Of a stretch of 64,000 nucleotides of DNA, positions 63,684 through 64,000 are shown piece after piece. The translations under genes were made by a program, and so were the position numbers. Under the pieces are notes generated by a model. The model was not told where the DNA came from. It saw only the letters and a list, made by a program, of their open reading frames with translations, and ran no database searches. The first letter of the stretch is position 1, and every line of letters begins with the position of its first letter. Origin of the DNA: Methylobacterium adhaesivum (GTDB taxonomy: Bacteria > Pseudomonadota > Alphaproteobacteria > Rhizobiales > Beijerinckiaceae); NCBI RefSeq assembly GCF_022179065.1, contig NZ_BPQD01000025.1:1-64000 (forward strand), written 5' to 3'.

Positions 63684-63914
63684 GACAATTCCCGAAGAGG
63701 CGATGCCGGACCCTGAAAGCCGGCCCCGCCCCCGTCAAGCAAGCCGAGCCCTCTGGCCTGCCCTGCCCGCCCATTGCCGCCGCGTAGTGGCGCCGCTGCA
63801 TCGCTCGCCGCGCACGACACCGTCGTCGCTCTCGCCGTCTTGCCAACCGGCCGCTGGCTCGATATGAACCCTCCCAACGACGCCGCGCCGACCCAAAGGT
63901 CCGCATCGCCTCGT

Positions 63915-63990
63915 GCCGCAATAGCTCAGCTGGTAGAGCACCTCATTCGTAATGAGGGGGTCGGGGGTTCGAATCCCTCTTGCGGCACCA
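63915..63990 (+). tRNA. tRNA-Thr (anticodon CGU)
   Basis: A complete cloverleaf is visible: acceptor GCCGCAA with TTGCGGC, D stem GCTC with GAGC, anticodon stem CCTCA with TGAGG around TTCGTAA (anticodon CGT, reads ACG), T stem GGGGG with CCCTC around TTCGAAT, and an encoded 3' CCA. The window ends 10 bp after it. Confidence 0.97.
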
Positions 63991-64000
63991 ATTGCCTTTA

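Overview
The window is a GC-rich chromosomal segment of an alphaproteobacterium, most likely Methylobacterium or Methylorubrum. This rests on the base composition, on the many GTG/TTG starts and 4-base stop/start overlaps, on a YdeP-type molybdoenzyme followed by a ~100-residue partner that matches the layout of fdh4AB (the fourth formate dehydrogenase of Methylobacterium extorquens), and on Rhizobiales-style orders such as lptF-lptG-lptD-pdxA-rsmA and thyA-folA-hflK-hflC-degP. No prophage, insertion sequence, CRISPR array or rRNA was seen. The window ends in a tRNA-Thr(CGU).

Layout. 1-5.3 kb (minus): one copy of a dispersed repeat, msrP, an acyl-CoA ligase, a membrane protein and pepA. 5.5-12.4 kb (plus): LPS-export genes lptF, lptG, lptD, then pdxA and rsmA, without surA. 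12.5-18.1 kb (minus): an MHYT-PAS-GGDEF-EAL protein, a Tim44-like protein, an orphan histidine kinase and a LexA/CI-like S24 regulator. 18.4-23.1 kb: DUF952-pyrD, a small membrane protein, fdh4A-fdh4B and the second repeat copy. 23.2-26.2 kb: an Old-Yellow-Enzyme, a CitE-like lyase/thioesterase, a tautomerase and a DUF167 protein. 26.2-29.8 kb: ferrous-iron uptake genes ftrA-ftrB-ftrD-ftrC plus csaA, behind a near-consensus Irr-type box. 29.9-35.8 kb: MATE exporter with a DUF971 protein, moaA, a beta-hydroxyacid dehydrogenase, miaA and serB. 35.8-41.2 kb (minus): thyA-folA, then hflK-hflC-degP. 41.3-46.1 kb: a CPBP protease, sspB, a cytochrome P450 and fumC. 46.1-47.0 kb: four very small genes (DUF4169, ribbon-helix-helix, DUF4258, DUF2283). 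47.1-54.3 kb: an AraC regulator divergent from a Tat-exported metallo-hydrolase, glcF and glcE without glcD, a polysaccharide flippase and corA. 54.4-56.7 kb: groESL with a sigma-32-like promoter, a perfect CIRCE and a strong terminator. 56.7-59.8 kb: an orphan ParA with an overlapping small basic partner, a DUF1501 remnant, a 2OG-Fe(II) oxygenase and a small secreted protein. 60-64 kb: an SbmA/YddA-type ABC transporter, lrgA-lrgB, a TerB-like protein and the tRNA.

Most of the content is core housekeeping: envelope assembly, proteostasis (PepA, DegP, HflKC, SspB, GroESL, CsaA), pyridoxal, pyrimidine and folate synthesis, and metal or molybdenum-cofactor metabolism. The parts least explained by known systems are Fdh4B (a possible winged-helix protein tied to a molybdoenzyme), the ParA two-gene unit, the small-gene cassette at 46 kb, and the 95-bp hairpin repeat present as an inverted pair about 23 kb apart. 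All functional calls come from reading motifs by eye; no database search was run.
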